From Oleispirillum sp965228165 (GTDB lineage Bacteria > Pseudomonadota > Alphaproteobacteria > Rhodospirillales > Rhodospirillaceae): DNA of 64,000 nucleotides. The stretch covers positions 1,178,001 through 1,242,000 of the forward strand of contig CBDDHB010000003.1 of NCBI GenBank assembly GCA_965228165.1, in the 5' to 3' direction. A model generated the notes under the pieces. It was not told the DNA's origin. It saw only the letters and a program-made list of their open reading frames with translations, and made no database searches. The translations under genes were made by a program, and so were the position numbers. Of the stretch, positions 51,300-61,607 are shown piece after piece. The stretch's first letter is position 1. The number at the start of each line of letters is the position of its first letter.

Positions 51300-52481
51300 A
51301 TGGAGCGGGCGGCGCGCGTGGAGCGGCAGACCCTGATCCGGACCGCGGTGCGGCGTTTGACCCTGACCGGCTTTCGCTGTTACGGGCGTTTGCGGCTCGA
51401 CCTGGGGTCGGAGCCGGTGGTCCTGACCGGGCCGAACGGCGCGGGTAAGACCAACCTGTTGGAGGCGGTCTCCTTCCTCACCCCCGGTCGCGGCCTGCGC
51501 CGGGCGCGGTTGGCCGAGGTGGCGGCGCTCGGCACCGATGCCGGATGGGCGGTTGCCGCCTCGGTGCAGTCCGCCGGGCAGACGGTGGCGATCGGCACCG
51601 GCTGGGCGGGCGGCGAGGGCGAGGCGAAGCGCATGGTGCGGATGGACGGCCAGCCGCTGCGCACCCTGTCCGATCTGGGGCGGGTTCTGCCGGTGTTGTG
51701 GCTGACGCCCGCGATGGACCGCCTGTTCGTCGAAGGGGCCTCCCACCGGCGGCGGTTTCTCGACCGCATGGTCAACGCCCTGGACGCCGGGCACGCCGAG
51801 CGTTCCGCCGCCTATGCGCGGGCGATGCGGCAGCGTCTGGCCCTGCTGAAGGACGGCCGCCGCGACGACGCCTGGCTGTCGGCGCTGGAGGCGGTGATGG
51901 CGGCGCAGGGCGTGGCGGTGGCGGCGGCGCGCGACGACTGGCGGCACCGTCTGGCGCCGATGGCGGCGGAAGGACACGGCCCGTTCCCCGGCTGCGCCCT
52001 GGAGTTGATCGGCGGGCTGGAATCGGAATTGGCGGCGGGGGCCGCCGCCCTGTCGGCGGAGGACGGATTCCGCGAGCGGCTGCGCGCCAATCGCAATCTG
52101 GACGCCGCCGCCGGAACCACCACCGAGGGGCCGCACAAAAGCGATCTTTCGGTGGTTCACCTGGGCAAGGACATGCCGGCGCATCTGGCCTCCACCGGCG
52201 AGCAGAAGGCCCTGATGATCGGCCTGGTGCTGGCGCAGGCGCGGGTGTTGACTCGCGGCGACGCGCCGCCGCCGGTATTGCTGCTGGACGAGGTCGCGGC
52301 GCATCTGGATGGCGAACGCCGCGCCGCGTTGTATGATCTTCTGGCCGGATTCCCCGGCCAGTCGTGGCTGACCGGAACCGACGCCGCGCTGTTCGCGCCG
52401 ATGCGGGGCCGCGCGCGCTTCCTGGCGGTGGACAACGCCGCCCTGACCGGGGACGGCGCATCCCCGATGAGCGAGGATTGA
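51300..52481 (+). CDS. recF: DNA replication and repair protein RecF
   Basis: A 393-residue SMC-like ATPase: Walker A LTGPNGAGKTNLLEAVSFLTPGRGLR, GASHRRRFLDRMV, TTEGPHKSDLSVVHLGKDMPAHLASTGEQKALMIGLVLAQA (signature) and Walker B VLLLDEVAAHLD. It loads RecA at gapped DNA with RecOR. The first ATG gives an N-terminus slightly longer than usual (RAARVERQTLIRTAVRRLTLTGF), so the true start might be later. 3 bp upstream of gyrB. Confidence 0.93.
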   Translation: MERAARVERQTLIRTAVRRLTLTGFRCYGRLRLDLGSEPVVLTGPNGAGKTNLLEAVSFLTPGRGLRRARLAEVAALGTDAGWAVAASVQSAGQTVAIGTGWAGGEGEAKRMVRMDGQPLRTLSDLGRVLPVLWLTPAMDRLFVEGASHRRRFLDRMVNALDAGHAERSAAYARAMRQRLALLKDGRRDDAWLSALEAVMAAQGVAVAAARDDWRHRLAPMAAEGHGPFPGCALELIGGLESELAAGAAALSAEDGFRERLRANRNLDAAAGTTTEGPHKSDLSVVHLGKDMPAHLASTGEQKALMIGLVLAQARVLTRGDAPPPVLLLDEVAAHLDGERRAALYDLLAGFPGQSWLTGTDAALFAPMRGRARFLAVDNAALTGDGASPMSED

Positions 52482-52484
52482 GTT

Positions 52485-54947
<2,463 letters not shown>

Positions 54948-54951
54948 GGGC

Positions 54952-55145
54952 GGGAAAAACTAGGCCGGGGCTCCGCCCCGGACCCCGCTGGGGTTGCGGA
55001 CCCCAGACCCCATTCCTAGTTTTCGCCGCGTAGCGGCCATCAATCATCACGCGGCGTGAAAGTCGATTGCCGCTAACGCGGCAAAAACAAGTTATGGGAT
55101 GCAAGGGCCCAAGGCCCTTGCCGGGTGTGGGCGGAGCCCACGGAC
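54952..55145. repeat. Dispersed palindromic intergenic repeat, copy 8
   Basis: Between the convergent gyrB and YgjP-like genes. Left modules CCGGGGCTCCGCCCCGG and TGGGGTTGCGGACCCCA, core at about 55019-55087, right modules AAGGGCCCAAGGCCCTT and GTGGGCGGAGCCCAC. Confidence 0.85.
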
Positions 55146-55172
55146 TTCCAGCGCCTCAGCCTGGTTTTTCCC

Positions 55173-55925
55173 CTACGCTCCGGGCGGGCCGACGCGGTGC
55201 AGCTCCGCACCGTGGCGTTTCAGCCAGGCGCGGGCGGTGGCGGAATCGACGCCCAGCGCGGCGACGACTTTCCAGAATTTCGGGCCGTGCGACATTTCCG
55301 CCAGGTGGGCGACCTCGTGCGCCGCGACGTAGGCCAGGATTTCCGGCGGCGCGAGGATCAGCCGCCAGGAAAAGCGCAGGGTTCCGTCGGCGGCGCAGCT
55401 TCCCCAGCGGCCGCGCGGGTCGGCGATGCGCACCGCCTTGAGCGGACGCGGAGAGAATTCCCCGGCGCGGGCGAAGGCGTCGTCGCAGGCGGTCTTGAGT
55501 TCGGCCAGGGCGGCGCGGCGCAGCGCGTCGCGCACCCGGCGGGGCAGGTGTTCGGGGCGTCCGCCGACGATCAGCAGGCCTTTGTCCGGGTCGATGCCAC
55601 CGCGCGCCGAGGACTCGTGAACGATGGTCAAGGTTTCGCCCCGGAAGGGGATCGCCGCGCCGTCGCGGAATCCCCGGCGCGGCGGCAGGCGGGCGGCCTG
55701 GCGGGCAAGGCCGTCGGCGTGGGCGGCGATCGCTTCGCGGATCGCCGGAACCGGGCATCCGGCGGGGGCGGCGACGCGCAGGGTGTCGCTCATCGCGCAA
55801 AGGCGCAGGGTAATCCGCGCGCCGCCGGGGCGGCGGGTCAGCCGGATCGGCCAGTCCGCGCCGTTCAGACTCCAGGTTTCGGGCGGCGGGTCTTCGCGGC
55901 GGCGGAGCCATCGGTCGAGGATCAC
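55173..55925 (-). CDS. YgjP/SprT-like zinc metallohydrolase
   Basis: A 250-residue protein of the DUF45/YgjP group: a beta-rich N-terminus (RITLRLCAMSDTLRVAAPAG), then VRIADPRGRWGSCAADGTLRFSWRLILAPPEILAYV and the zinc motif AAHEVAHLAEMSHGPKFW (HExxH with a third histidine). Predicted metallopeptidase-like hydrolase with no established substrate. It uses a GTG start whose bases overlap the stop of the ycgN-like gene (GTGA), so it belongs to that run. Converges on gyrB across repeat copy 8. Confidence 0.85.
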   Translation of the reverse strand: MILDRWLRRREDPPPETWSLNGADWPIRLTRRPGGARITLRLCAMSDTLRVAAPAGCPVPAIREAIAAHADGLARQAARLPPRRGFRDGAAIPFRGETLTIVHESSARGGIDPDKGLLIVGGRPEHLPRRVRDALRRAALAELKTACDDAFARAGEFSPRPLKAVRIADPRGRWGSCAADGTLRFSWRLILAPPEILAYVAAHEVAHLAEMSHGPKFWKVVAALGVDSATARAWLKRHGAELHRVGPPGA

Positions 55926-56356
55926 AAGTCCTCCCACGCCACCAGATGGTCCTCCAGGTCGATCACCCGGTCCTCGCGCACGCAGCGGCCGCGCACCGAG
56001 ACCCCGGCGCGGTGCACCGCCTGCGGGTCGCCGCAGACCAGATGGTGCCAGTCGGGCAGGGGCTTGCCCTCGGCGAGCAGGCGGTAGGCGCAGGTGCGCG
56101 GCAGCCAGCCGAAGGTTTTCGCGCCCTTGGCGGTCAGGCGGACGCAGTCGGGCACCCGGATGCGGCGGCGCGGATAATCGGTGCAGCGCGCGGTGTCCAC
56201 ATCCAGCAGGATGCAGGCGACGTTGGTGAAGGCGATGTCGCCGCTGTCCTCGTCCTGCAATTTGTGCAGGCAGCATTTGCCGCAGCCGTCGCAGAGGGAT
56301 TCCCACTCGGCGGGGGTCATCTTGCCCAGGGATTTTTCTTCCCAGAAGCGGGTCAT
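55922..56356 (-). CDS. YcgN/UPF0260 family cysteine-cluster protein
   Basis: A 144-residue protein beginning FWEEKSLGKMTPAEWESLCDGCGKCCLHKLQDED with the cysteine cluster CDGCGKCC, then CILLDVDTARCTDYPRRR, VPDCVRLT, LPRTCAYRLLAEGKPLPDWHHLVCG. This is the YkgJ/UPF0260 type, presumed to bind zinc or iron-sulfur; function unknown. The start overlaps the stop of the cobyrinate synthase gene (ATGA) and the stop overlaps the start of the next gene, so it is translationally coupled on both sides. Confidence 0.92.
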   Translation of the reverse strand: MTRFWEEKSLGKMTPAEWESLCDGCGKCCLHKLQDEDSGDIAFTNVACILLDVDTARCTDYPRRRIRVPDCVRLTAKGAKTFGWLPRTCAYRLLAEGKPLPDWHHLVCGDPQAVHRAGVSVRGRCVREDRVIDLEDHLVAWEDL

Positions 56357-57687
56357 GGTTCGTCGCGGTCGATCAGGTGCATGAACGAGCCGCAGACCCC
56401 GCCCCGCCGCAGCCCGGCGACGTCGCGATCCGCGTCCGAGGAATCGCGGATGGCGAACAGGGGATCGGCGCCGTCCTCGGCGGTGATCGCGGCGTAATGG
56501 AACTCGTGGGCGCGGAAGGGGGTTCCCGCCGCGCCGAGCGGTCCGTCGGCGAGCAGCCGGGCAAGGCGATAGCCCATGTGCAGCCGCCGCTTGGCGAAGC
56601 TGGTGGAAAGCGGCAGCAGGCCGAGCATGCGATGGTCGGTTCCGTCGGCGTCGGTCAGAACCTCGCCCAGGGTCATGTAGCCGCCGCATTCGCCGAACAC
56701 CGCCGCGCCGCGCGCCGCCGCGCCGCGCACGCCGTTCAGGAACGCGGCGTTGGCGGCGAGCCGTCCGGCGTGGAGTTCGGGGTAGCCGCCGGGCAGATAG
56801 ACCGCGTCGCAGTCGGCGGGCGGCGCCTCGTCGGCAAGGGGGGAGAACAAGGCGATCTCCGCCCCCTGCCGCCGCCAGCCCGCCAGCACCGCCGGATAGC
56901 GGAAGGCGAAGGCGACGTCGCTCGCCACCGCGATGGTTTGCCCCAGCGGCGGCAACGGACAGGCCGGGGGCGCATCGGCCAGGGCGGCGGGATGGGCCAG
57001 GGCGGCGAGGGAATCGAGATCGACATGGGCGGCGATCAGATCGGCGGCGGCGTCGAGGAACCCCGGCAGGTCGGGGTGTTCGTGCGCCTGCACCAGTCCC
57101 AGGTGGCGTTCCGGCACGCCGATGCCCGGCGTCTTCGGGATGCCGCCCAGGATGCGCAGGCCGGGCACGGCGGCCCGCGTCGCCTCGGTCAGAATCTCCA
57201 GGCGGCGGCCCATGCCGACGTTGTTGAAAATCACCCCGTCGATCTTGACCCGCGGATCGTGGGTGGCGAAGCCCCGCACCGTCGCGGCGGCGGAGGCCGC
57301 CTGCCCCTTGACGTTGACCACCAGGATCACCGGCCAGCCGGTCAGCCGGGCGAGGGCGGCGGTGGAGCCGTCGCGTTCGATGCCGCCCGGCACCATCGCG
57401 CCGTCGAACAGGCCCATCACCCCTTCGACGACGATCATTTCGGCGTCGCGGCCCAACTCTCCGGCCTGCCCGGCGAGGGTGGCGGGGCGCATCGCCCAGG
57501 TGTCGAGGTTGAGGCAGGGCCGCCCGGTGGCGGCGGCGTGGAAGGCGGGGTCGATGTAGTCCGGGCCCACCTTGGCCGAGGCGACCTTCACCCCCCGCCG
57601 CGCCAGGGCGCGCAGGATTCCCAGGGTGGCGAGAGTCTTCCCCGAACCCGAGGCGGGAGCGGCAAGAATGAGTCCGGGTGCGGTCAC
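56353..57687 (-). CDS. cbiA: Cobyrinic acid a,c-diamide synthase (CbiA/CobB)
   Basis: A 444-residue amidotransferase. The N-terminal ATP domain has LILAAPASGSGKTLATLGILRAL, KVGPDYIDPAFHAAATGRPCLNLD and VVEGVMGLFDG; the C-terminal glutaminase domain has VYLPGGYPELHAGRL, the catalytic-Cys region VFGECGGYMTLGE and FHYA. It amidates the a and c side chains of (cobalt-)cobyrinate using glutamine. Together with cbiB nearby and cobA-cbiD-cobK at 13-16 kb it shows de novo B12 synthesis, split over at least two places. Overlaps neighbours on both sides by four bases. Confidence 0.95.
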   Translation of the reverse strand: MTAPGLILAAPASGSGKTLATLGILRALARRGVKVASAKVGPDYIDPAFHAAATGRPCLNLDTWAMRPATLAGQAGELGRDAEMIVVEGVMGLFDGAMVPGGIERDGSTAALARLTGWPVILVVNVKGQAASAAATVRGFATHDPRVKIDGVIFNNVGMGRRLEILTEATRAAVPGLRILGGIPKTPGIGVPERHLGLVQAHEHPDLPGFLDAAADLIAAHVDLDSLAALAHPAALADAPPACPLPPLGQTIAVASDVAFAFRYPAVLAGWRRQGAEIALFSPLADEAPPADCDAVYLPGGYPELHAGRLAANAAFLNGVRGAAARGAAVFGECGGYMTLGEVLTDADGTDHRMLGLLPLSTSFAKRRLHMGYRLARLLADGPLGAAGTPFRAHEFHYAAITAEDGADPLFAIRDSSDADRDVAGLRRGGVCGSFMHLIDRDEP

Positions 57688-58568
57688 GGCAAGTCCCCTA
57701 TCGCGGTTTCCAGGGCCTGGGCGAGCAGGCGCGGTTCGACGGTGTGGGCGAAGTGGCGGATGAAGCGGCCTTCCCCGTCCATCAGATAGATCGCCGTCGA
57801 ATGATCCATCAAATACTCCGCCGCGCCTTGGCCCTCAACCCTGGCATAGCTGGCGCGATAGGCGCGGGCGACTTCGGCGATCCGTTCCGGCGCGCCGGTC
57901 AGGCCCAGGATTTGCGGATGGAAGTGGGCGGTGTATTCGCCCAGGGCCTCGGGCGTGTCGCGCTCCGGATCGACCGAGACGTAGACCGCCGCCACCTTTT
58001 GCCGCTTCTCCGGGGGCAGAAGGTCGATGGCGTCGGCGATGTTGGCCAGACTGGTCGGGCAGACGTCGGGGCAGAAGGTATAGCCGAAATACACCAGCAG
58101 AACCTTGCCCCGGAAATCCCGGTCGGTGACGACGCGGTGGTCCGGCGCGACCAGCGCGAACGGCCCGCCCACGGATTCGTCTCTCTCCGTCGCCAATCCC
58201 CAGGCCAGCGCCAGCAGCAGCGCCGCCCCGGCAAGGCGGGCGAAACCGCCTTGGGGCAGCAGACCGAGCAACCCGCCGACCGCCCCGCCCATCGCCGCAT
58301 AGGTGGTGATCCGCCCCAGGTGATAGGGCAGCAGCGCGCCGCCGCTCAGGCGGTGCCACTCCCGCATTCCGGAGGCGGGAATCCCCTCCAGACGGCAGGC
58401 GGCCTGCGCCAGGACGAACGGTCCGCACATCCCGACGCAGTGGCTGACCGATCCCAGCAGGCCGGTCAGGAACAGGGCGACGATCAGGTTGCCGTGTTGC
58501 TCCACCGTCGCCACGCAGTGCGCCGCGCCGGAACCGAGAAAGGCCATCAACAGGGTCTGGGCGTCCAT
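57684..58568 (-). CDS. Fusion of a SafE/TauE-like membrane segment with an SCO1/SenC domain
   Basis: One 294-residue frame. Residues 1 to about 128 are the start of a SafE/DsbD-type membrane protein, with the motif GSVSHCVGMCGPFVLAQAA and helices to LAGAALLLALAWGLA, but only about half the usual length. From about 131 a SCO1/SenC copper-chaperone domain follows: ESVGGPFALVAPDHRVVTDRDF, FCPDVCPTSL (CxxxC) and MDHSTAIYLMD (the His ligand). SCO proteins deliver copper to cytochrome oxidase and are normally anchored by one helix. Either a deletion joined two neighbouring genes, or this is a true fusion in which the membrane part anchors the chaperone. Overlaps cbiA by four bases. Confidence 0.8.
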   Translation of the reverse strand: MDAQTLLMAFLGSGAAHCVATVEQHGNLIVALFLTGLLGSVSHCVGMCGPFVLAQAACRLEGIPASGMREWHRLSGGALLPYHLGRITTYAAMGGAVGGLLGLLPQGGFARLAGAALLLALAWGLATERDESVGGPFALVAPDHRVVTDRDFRGKVLLVYFGYTFCPDVCPTSLANIADAIDLLPPEKRQKVAAVYVSVDPERDTPEALGEYTAHFHPQILGLTGAPERIAEVARAYRASYARVEGQGAAEYLMDHSTAIYLMDGEGRFIRHFAHTVEPRLLAQALETAIGDLP

Positions 58569-58640
58569 GTTCGATCCGCCAGGGGAGAAGACTTCAAGGT
58601 AAGCCGATCGCGCCGGGGTTCAACCGGATAACGCGAGACT

Positions 58641-59630
58641 CTAAAATCCCCACGCCAGGGCGAGGGCGGCGACGGCGAACAGGCCGCCGACGGCGCAGGC
58701 GACGGCGTAGAGTTTGAGCGCGCGGGCGATGTGGTCCGGGGTGGCGTCGGCGGTGCCTTCGCCGATCCAGGGGGCGTCGACGACTTCGCCGGGGTAGATC
58801 CGGGGGCCGAGGAGCTTCAGCCCCAGCGCTCCGGCGATGGCGGATTCCGGCCACCCGGCGCTGGGGGAGTGGTGACGGCGCGCGTCGCGCAGCATGACCC
58901 AGGCGGCGCGGTGGCCGTCGGCCCAGGAGAACGGCGCGGCGGCGAGGACCAGAATCCATCCGGCGATGCGGGCGGGAATCCAGTTGGCGAGGTCGTCGAA
59001 GCGGGCCGAGGCCCAGCCGAAATCCCGGTAGGTGTCGTTCAGGTGGCCGACCATCGAATCCAGGGTGTTGACCGCCTTGAAGGCGCAGATGCCGGGCAGT
59101 CCCAGGACCGCGTACCAGAAAATCGGCGAGACGATGCCGTCGGAATAGCTTTCGGCGCAGGATTCGACGGCGGCGCGGCAGACCCCGGCCTCGTCCAGGG
59201 TTTCCGGGTCGCGCCCGACGATCATGCCGACGGCGCGCCGCCCCCCCGCCAGGCCCTCGGCCTTGAGGGCGCGGGCGACGGCGCGGACGTGCAGGTATAG
59301 GCTTTTCTGGGCGATCAGAACATAGACGCACAGTGCCTCGGCGATCCAGCCGTAGGGGACGGCGCGCGCCGCCGCCAGGATCGCCAGCCCCGCCAGGGCC
59401 GACCCGCCCGCGATGGTCAGCAGCAGCAGCACCCCCAGAAGACGGCGGCGGCGCGGGCCTTTCTCCGGGCGGTTCCAGCGGTCGTCCAGCGCCGCGATGG
59501 CGCGACCGATCAGCGCCACCGGATGCGGCACCGCGCGGTACAGCGCATAGGGGTCGCCGACGATCGCGTCGAAGACCAGGGCGGCCAGCAGAATCCAGGC
59601 GGGGGAGAGGTGCTCGAACATGGCGCGCAT
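58641..59630 (-). CDS. cbiB: Adenosylcobinamide-phosphate synthase CbiB
   Basis: A 329-residue membrane enzyme that attaches aminopropanol (or its phosphate) to adenosylcobyrate. Typical stretches: FDAIVGDPYALYRAVPHPVALIGRAI, VGRDPETLDEAGVCRAAVESCAESYSDGIVSPIFWYAVLGLPG, KAVNTLDSMVGHLNDTYRDFGWASARFDDLANWIPARI and the later RDARRHHSPSAGWPESAIAGALGLKL. About five helices. The start may be at 59630 or nine bases later. Separated by about 70 bp from the SafE-SCO gene on the same strand. Confidence 0.94.
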   Translation of the reverse strand: MRAMFEHLSPAWILLAALVFDAIVGDPYALYRAVPHPVALIGRAIAALDDRWNRPEKGPRRRRLLGVLLLLTIAGGSALAGLAILAAARAVPYGWIAEALCVYVLIAQKSLYLHVRAVARALKAEGLAGGRRAVGMIVGRDPETLDEAGVCRAAVESCAESYSDGIVSPIFWYAVLGLPGICAFKAVNTLDSMVGHLNDTYRDFGWASARFDDLANWIPARIAGWILVLAAAPFSWADGHRAAWVMLRDARRHHSPSAGWPESAIAGALGLKLLGPRIYPGEVVDAPWIGEGTADATPDHIARALKLYAVACAVGGLFAVAALALAWGF

Positions 59631-59794
59631 GATCGTCGCCGGGCGCGGGGCGCGTCAACCGGGAAAAACCGGGTCCGGCCGACCAGGGCGCAGACTTTTA
59701 AAGTTTAGCAGGGGGTGGAAAACCCCTTCACCTGAGGCTCTGTCGCGATTCAATTCCTCCTGAAGCTTCCAGGGGGGGCGAGATGTGTGGCGGC

Positions 59795-60150
59795 GTTTGT
59801 GGTGCAGGCAAAGAGCCGCAGCCTGCTGAGGACCACTTTTCGGTCGATGGTACCCAGATTGATGCCTAGGCGTCGATGAAGAGCTTCCGGCCCAAGGATG
59901 GCGACGATACCCCGCCGGGACCGGGCCGCAACGGCGAACGAGAGGCGGCTTCGGCGATGCTCGATGCTATTCCCAGAGGCAAGCGGGTTGAAAAAGTGTT
60001 CGTCTGGATTGAGGCTGCCGACAGCCTGCGTAAAATCCGCCACAAGGGCAAAGCCCAGGTGTTTACCCTCATCGCCGCCTACAACCTCGTTAAGCTGCCG
60101 AAACTGATGGTGGCTGACCGTATCCGGAATCTGCCTAAAACGGCAGGAAC
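59795..60150 (+). pseudogene. IS5-like transposase remnant
   Basis: Pieces of an IS5-family DDE transposase are readable: EDHFSVDGTQIDA, an amber codon where relatives have tryptophan (AWASM), then ASMKSFRPKDGDD and PGRNGE. Next, after a large internal loss of the catalytic middle, comes RGKRVEKVFVWIEAADSLRKIRHKGKAQVFTLIAAYNLVKLPKLM of the C-terminus. Both the stop and the deletion make it inactive. It marks the border between housekeeping DNA and the lower-GC polysaccharide cluster to the right. Confidence 0.7.
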
Positions 60151-60217
60151 CCGAAAAAATGGCCGTATAAACGGCCCGGACCCCCTCTTCAAAGCCGCCA
60201 TGCGACCTAACCCGAGG

Positions 60218-60253
60218 GGGTGCGGGGCAGAAAAATCGCGTTTTTCCGCACCC
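60218..60253. repeat. Inverted repeat at the right end of the IS remnant
   Basis: GGGTGCGG and CCGCACCC, with AAAAA and TTTTT inside, form a hairpin just after the transposase C-terminus. It could be a remnant IS end or a terminator; no partner at the left end was found. Confidence 0.45.
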
Positions 60254-60317
60254 TGTTCGCTCGGTTTTCCGGTTGCAACGGATTGATGTCGAAGGTTCGC
60301 AGTCTGAACGATGGCGA

Positions 60318-60346
60318 TTGCACGCTTTTGTTATTCCTGATATTCA
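60318..60346 (+). promoter_or_regulatory. Candidate promoter of the polysaccharide cluster
   Basis: TTGCAC and TATTCA separated by 17 bases in an AT-rich patch, about 37 bases before the regulator gene. Confidence 0.4.
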
Positions 60347-60382
60347 CGGTATGAATCGTGCGTGGTTGGGGGGCGCACAGGA

Positions 60383-61027
60383 ATGCCGGACAAGGCCAAG
60401 ATACAGACAGAGCTGGAGTTACTCTCTGCCTTGGAGGAGGGAGGTCAGACAACGCAGTTGGCGTTGTCGCGTCGGCTGTCTGTGTCGGTTGGCCTAGTCA
60501 ACGCCTTACTCAAACGGGTGGTCCAGAAGGGGATGGTCAAGGTCAAGACCGCGCCGCGCACGCGTTGGGCCTATTACCTGACCCCCCATGGTTTTGCCGA
60601 AAAAAGCCGCCTGGTCGCGGAATACGTGGAAAGTTCTCTGGTCTTCTTTCGTCAGGCGCGGGACCAATATGCTGCGGTCTTTCGGAATGCCCGCGCTCGA
60701 GGGTGCCGTCGCGTCGTTCTGGTCGGCGGTGGCGATCTGGCGGAAATCGCCCTTCTTGCCGCGCGAGAAGCGGAAGTCGATGTGTGTGGCGTTTTCGATC
60801 GCGCCTCCAACACCGACCACCTGGGGGGGGTGCCGATCTTGCGGAGCTCTGCCGAGATTCCGCCGGGCGCGGTGTTGGTGATCACCGCCGTGCTGCGTCC
60901 GCAACAGGTGCACGACGAGATTCTCGGCTGGTGCGATGAACGCCCGGTTCTGGCACCGTCTTTTCTCCATGTTTCTGGTTCCCGGAGAGCGGTGGGTGCG
61001 GATCGTCCGGAGGGAGGCGAGCCATGA
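60383..61027 (+). CDS. Winged-helix regulator with a Rossmann-like C-terminal domain
   Basis: A 214-residue protein. The N-terminal 75 residues form a MarR/wHTH-type domain (LLSALEEGGQTTQLALSRRLSVSVGLVNALLKRVVQKGMVKVK...WAYYLTPHGFAEKSRL), as in regulators found at the head of exopolysaccharide clusters. The C-terminal half has RRVVLVGGGDLAEIALLAAREAEVDVCGVFDRA and GGVPILRSSAEIPPGAVLVITAV, a nucleotide- or sugar-nucleotide-binding-like fold similar to the PglD N-terminus. It might sense a precursor and tune the cluster. The ATG at 60383 is preferred to a GTG 21 bases upstream. The stop overlaps the NusG-like start by ATGA. Confidence 0.75.
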   Translation: MPDKAKIQTELELLSALEEGGQTTQLALSRRLSVSVGLVNALLKRVVQKGMVKVKTAPRTRWAYYLTPHGFAEKSRLVAEYVESSLVFFRQARDQYAAVFRNARARGCRRVVLVGGGDLAEIALLAAREAEVDVCGVFDRASNTDHLGGVPILRSSAEIPPGAVLVITAVLRPQQVHDEILGWCDERPVLAPSFLHVSGSRRAVGADRPEGGEP

Positions 61028-61488
61028 CGACATGGTACGCAGTCAACGCTCTGCCGAGCCAGGAAGCGCGTGCGGAAGTCAATCTTCTGCGGCAGGGATA
61101 TCGTGTCTGGTGCCCGGCGGTAGCGAAGGTTCGTCGCCATGCCCGCCGGAAAGAGACGGTACGCGAGGCACTATTTCCCGGCTATTTGTTCGTCGCCCTA
61201 GACCTGGACACGGAACGTTAGTCGCCAATCAACGGAACCCTCGGCGTTCGGAAGCTTCTTTGCCAGAAAGATCATCCGCTATCGGTGCCTCAAGGCTTCG
61301 TCGAGGCGTTGCAGGCGCGTACAGATGCGACGACCGGATGCATTGCCGTTGACGAAACGGAATTGGTTCCCGGGCGGGAAGTTCGGCTGACTGAGGGGCC
61401 GTTCGTCGATTGCGTTGTGACCCTGTTGCGGTTCCTCGATCGCGAGGTTGCCGCTACGGCGGGACGGGATTCGATCACGGTGCTATGA
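61024..61488 (+). pseudogene. NusG/RfaH-like antiterminator with an amber codon
   Basis: The first 65 codons give the NGN domain (TTWYAVNALPSQEARAEVNLLRQGYRVWCP, ALFPGYLFVALDLD). An amber codon at 61219-61221 stands where relatives have tryptophan (DTER*SPINGTLGVRKLL). The same frame then continues through GFVEALQARTD, ELVPGREVRLTEGPFVDC and a KOW-like C-terminus to 61488, perhaps with about 12 residues missing near LLRFLDREV. RfaH/UpxY-type proteins prevent early termination of long polysaccharide operons, and position as second gene fits. Product of the first part alone would be only 65 residues, so the gene is probably inactive. Confidence 0.75.
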
Positions 61489-61607
61489 GGCGGCAATGCG
61501 GGGGGCGATGTTGGCGGGTGGGGGATTCTTCACCCGAATGGCGGTAGCGTTTTGGCAGACGGGGATCGAGATCCCGGTCTCGCTGGTGGAGCAGTAGAAG
61601 GCAAGCA

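Noticed and set aside
61489..61607. Short open frame between the NusG-like gene and pseB
   Set aside because: It encodes about 25 residues with no ribosome-binding site or recognisable motif, so I treat the stretch as non-coding or leftover sequence.
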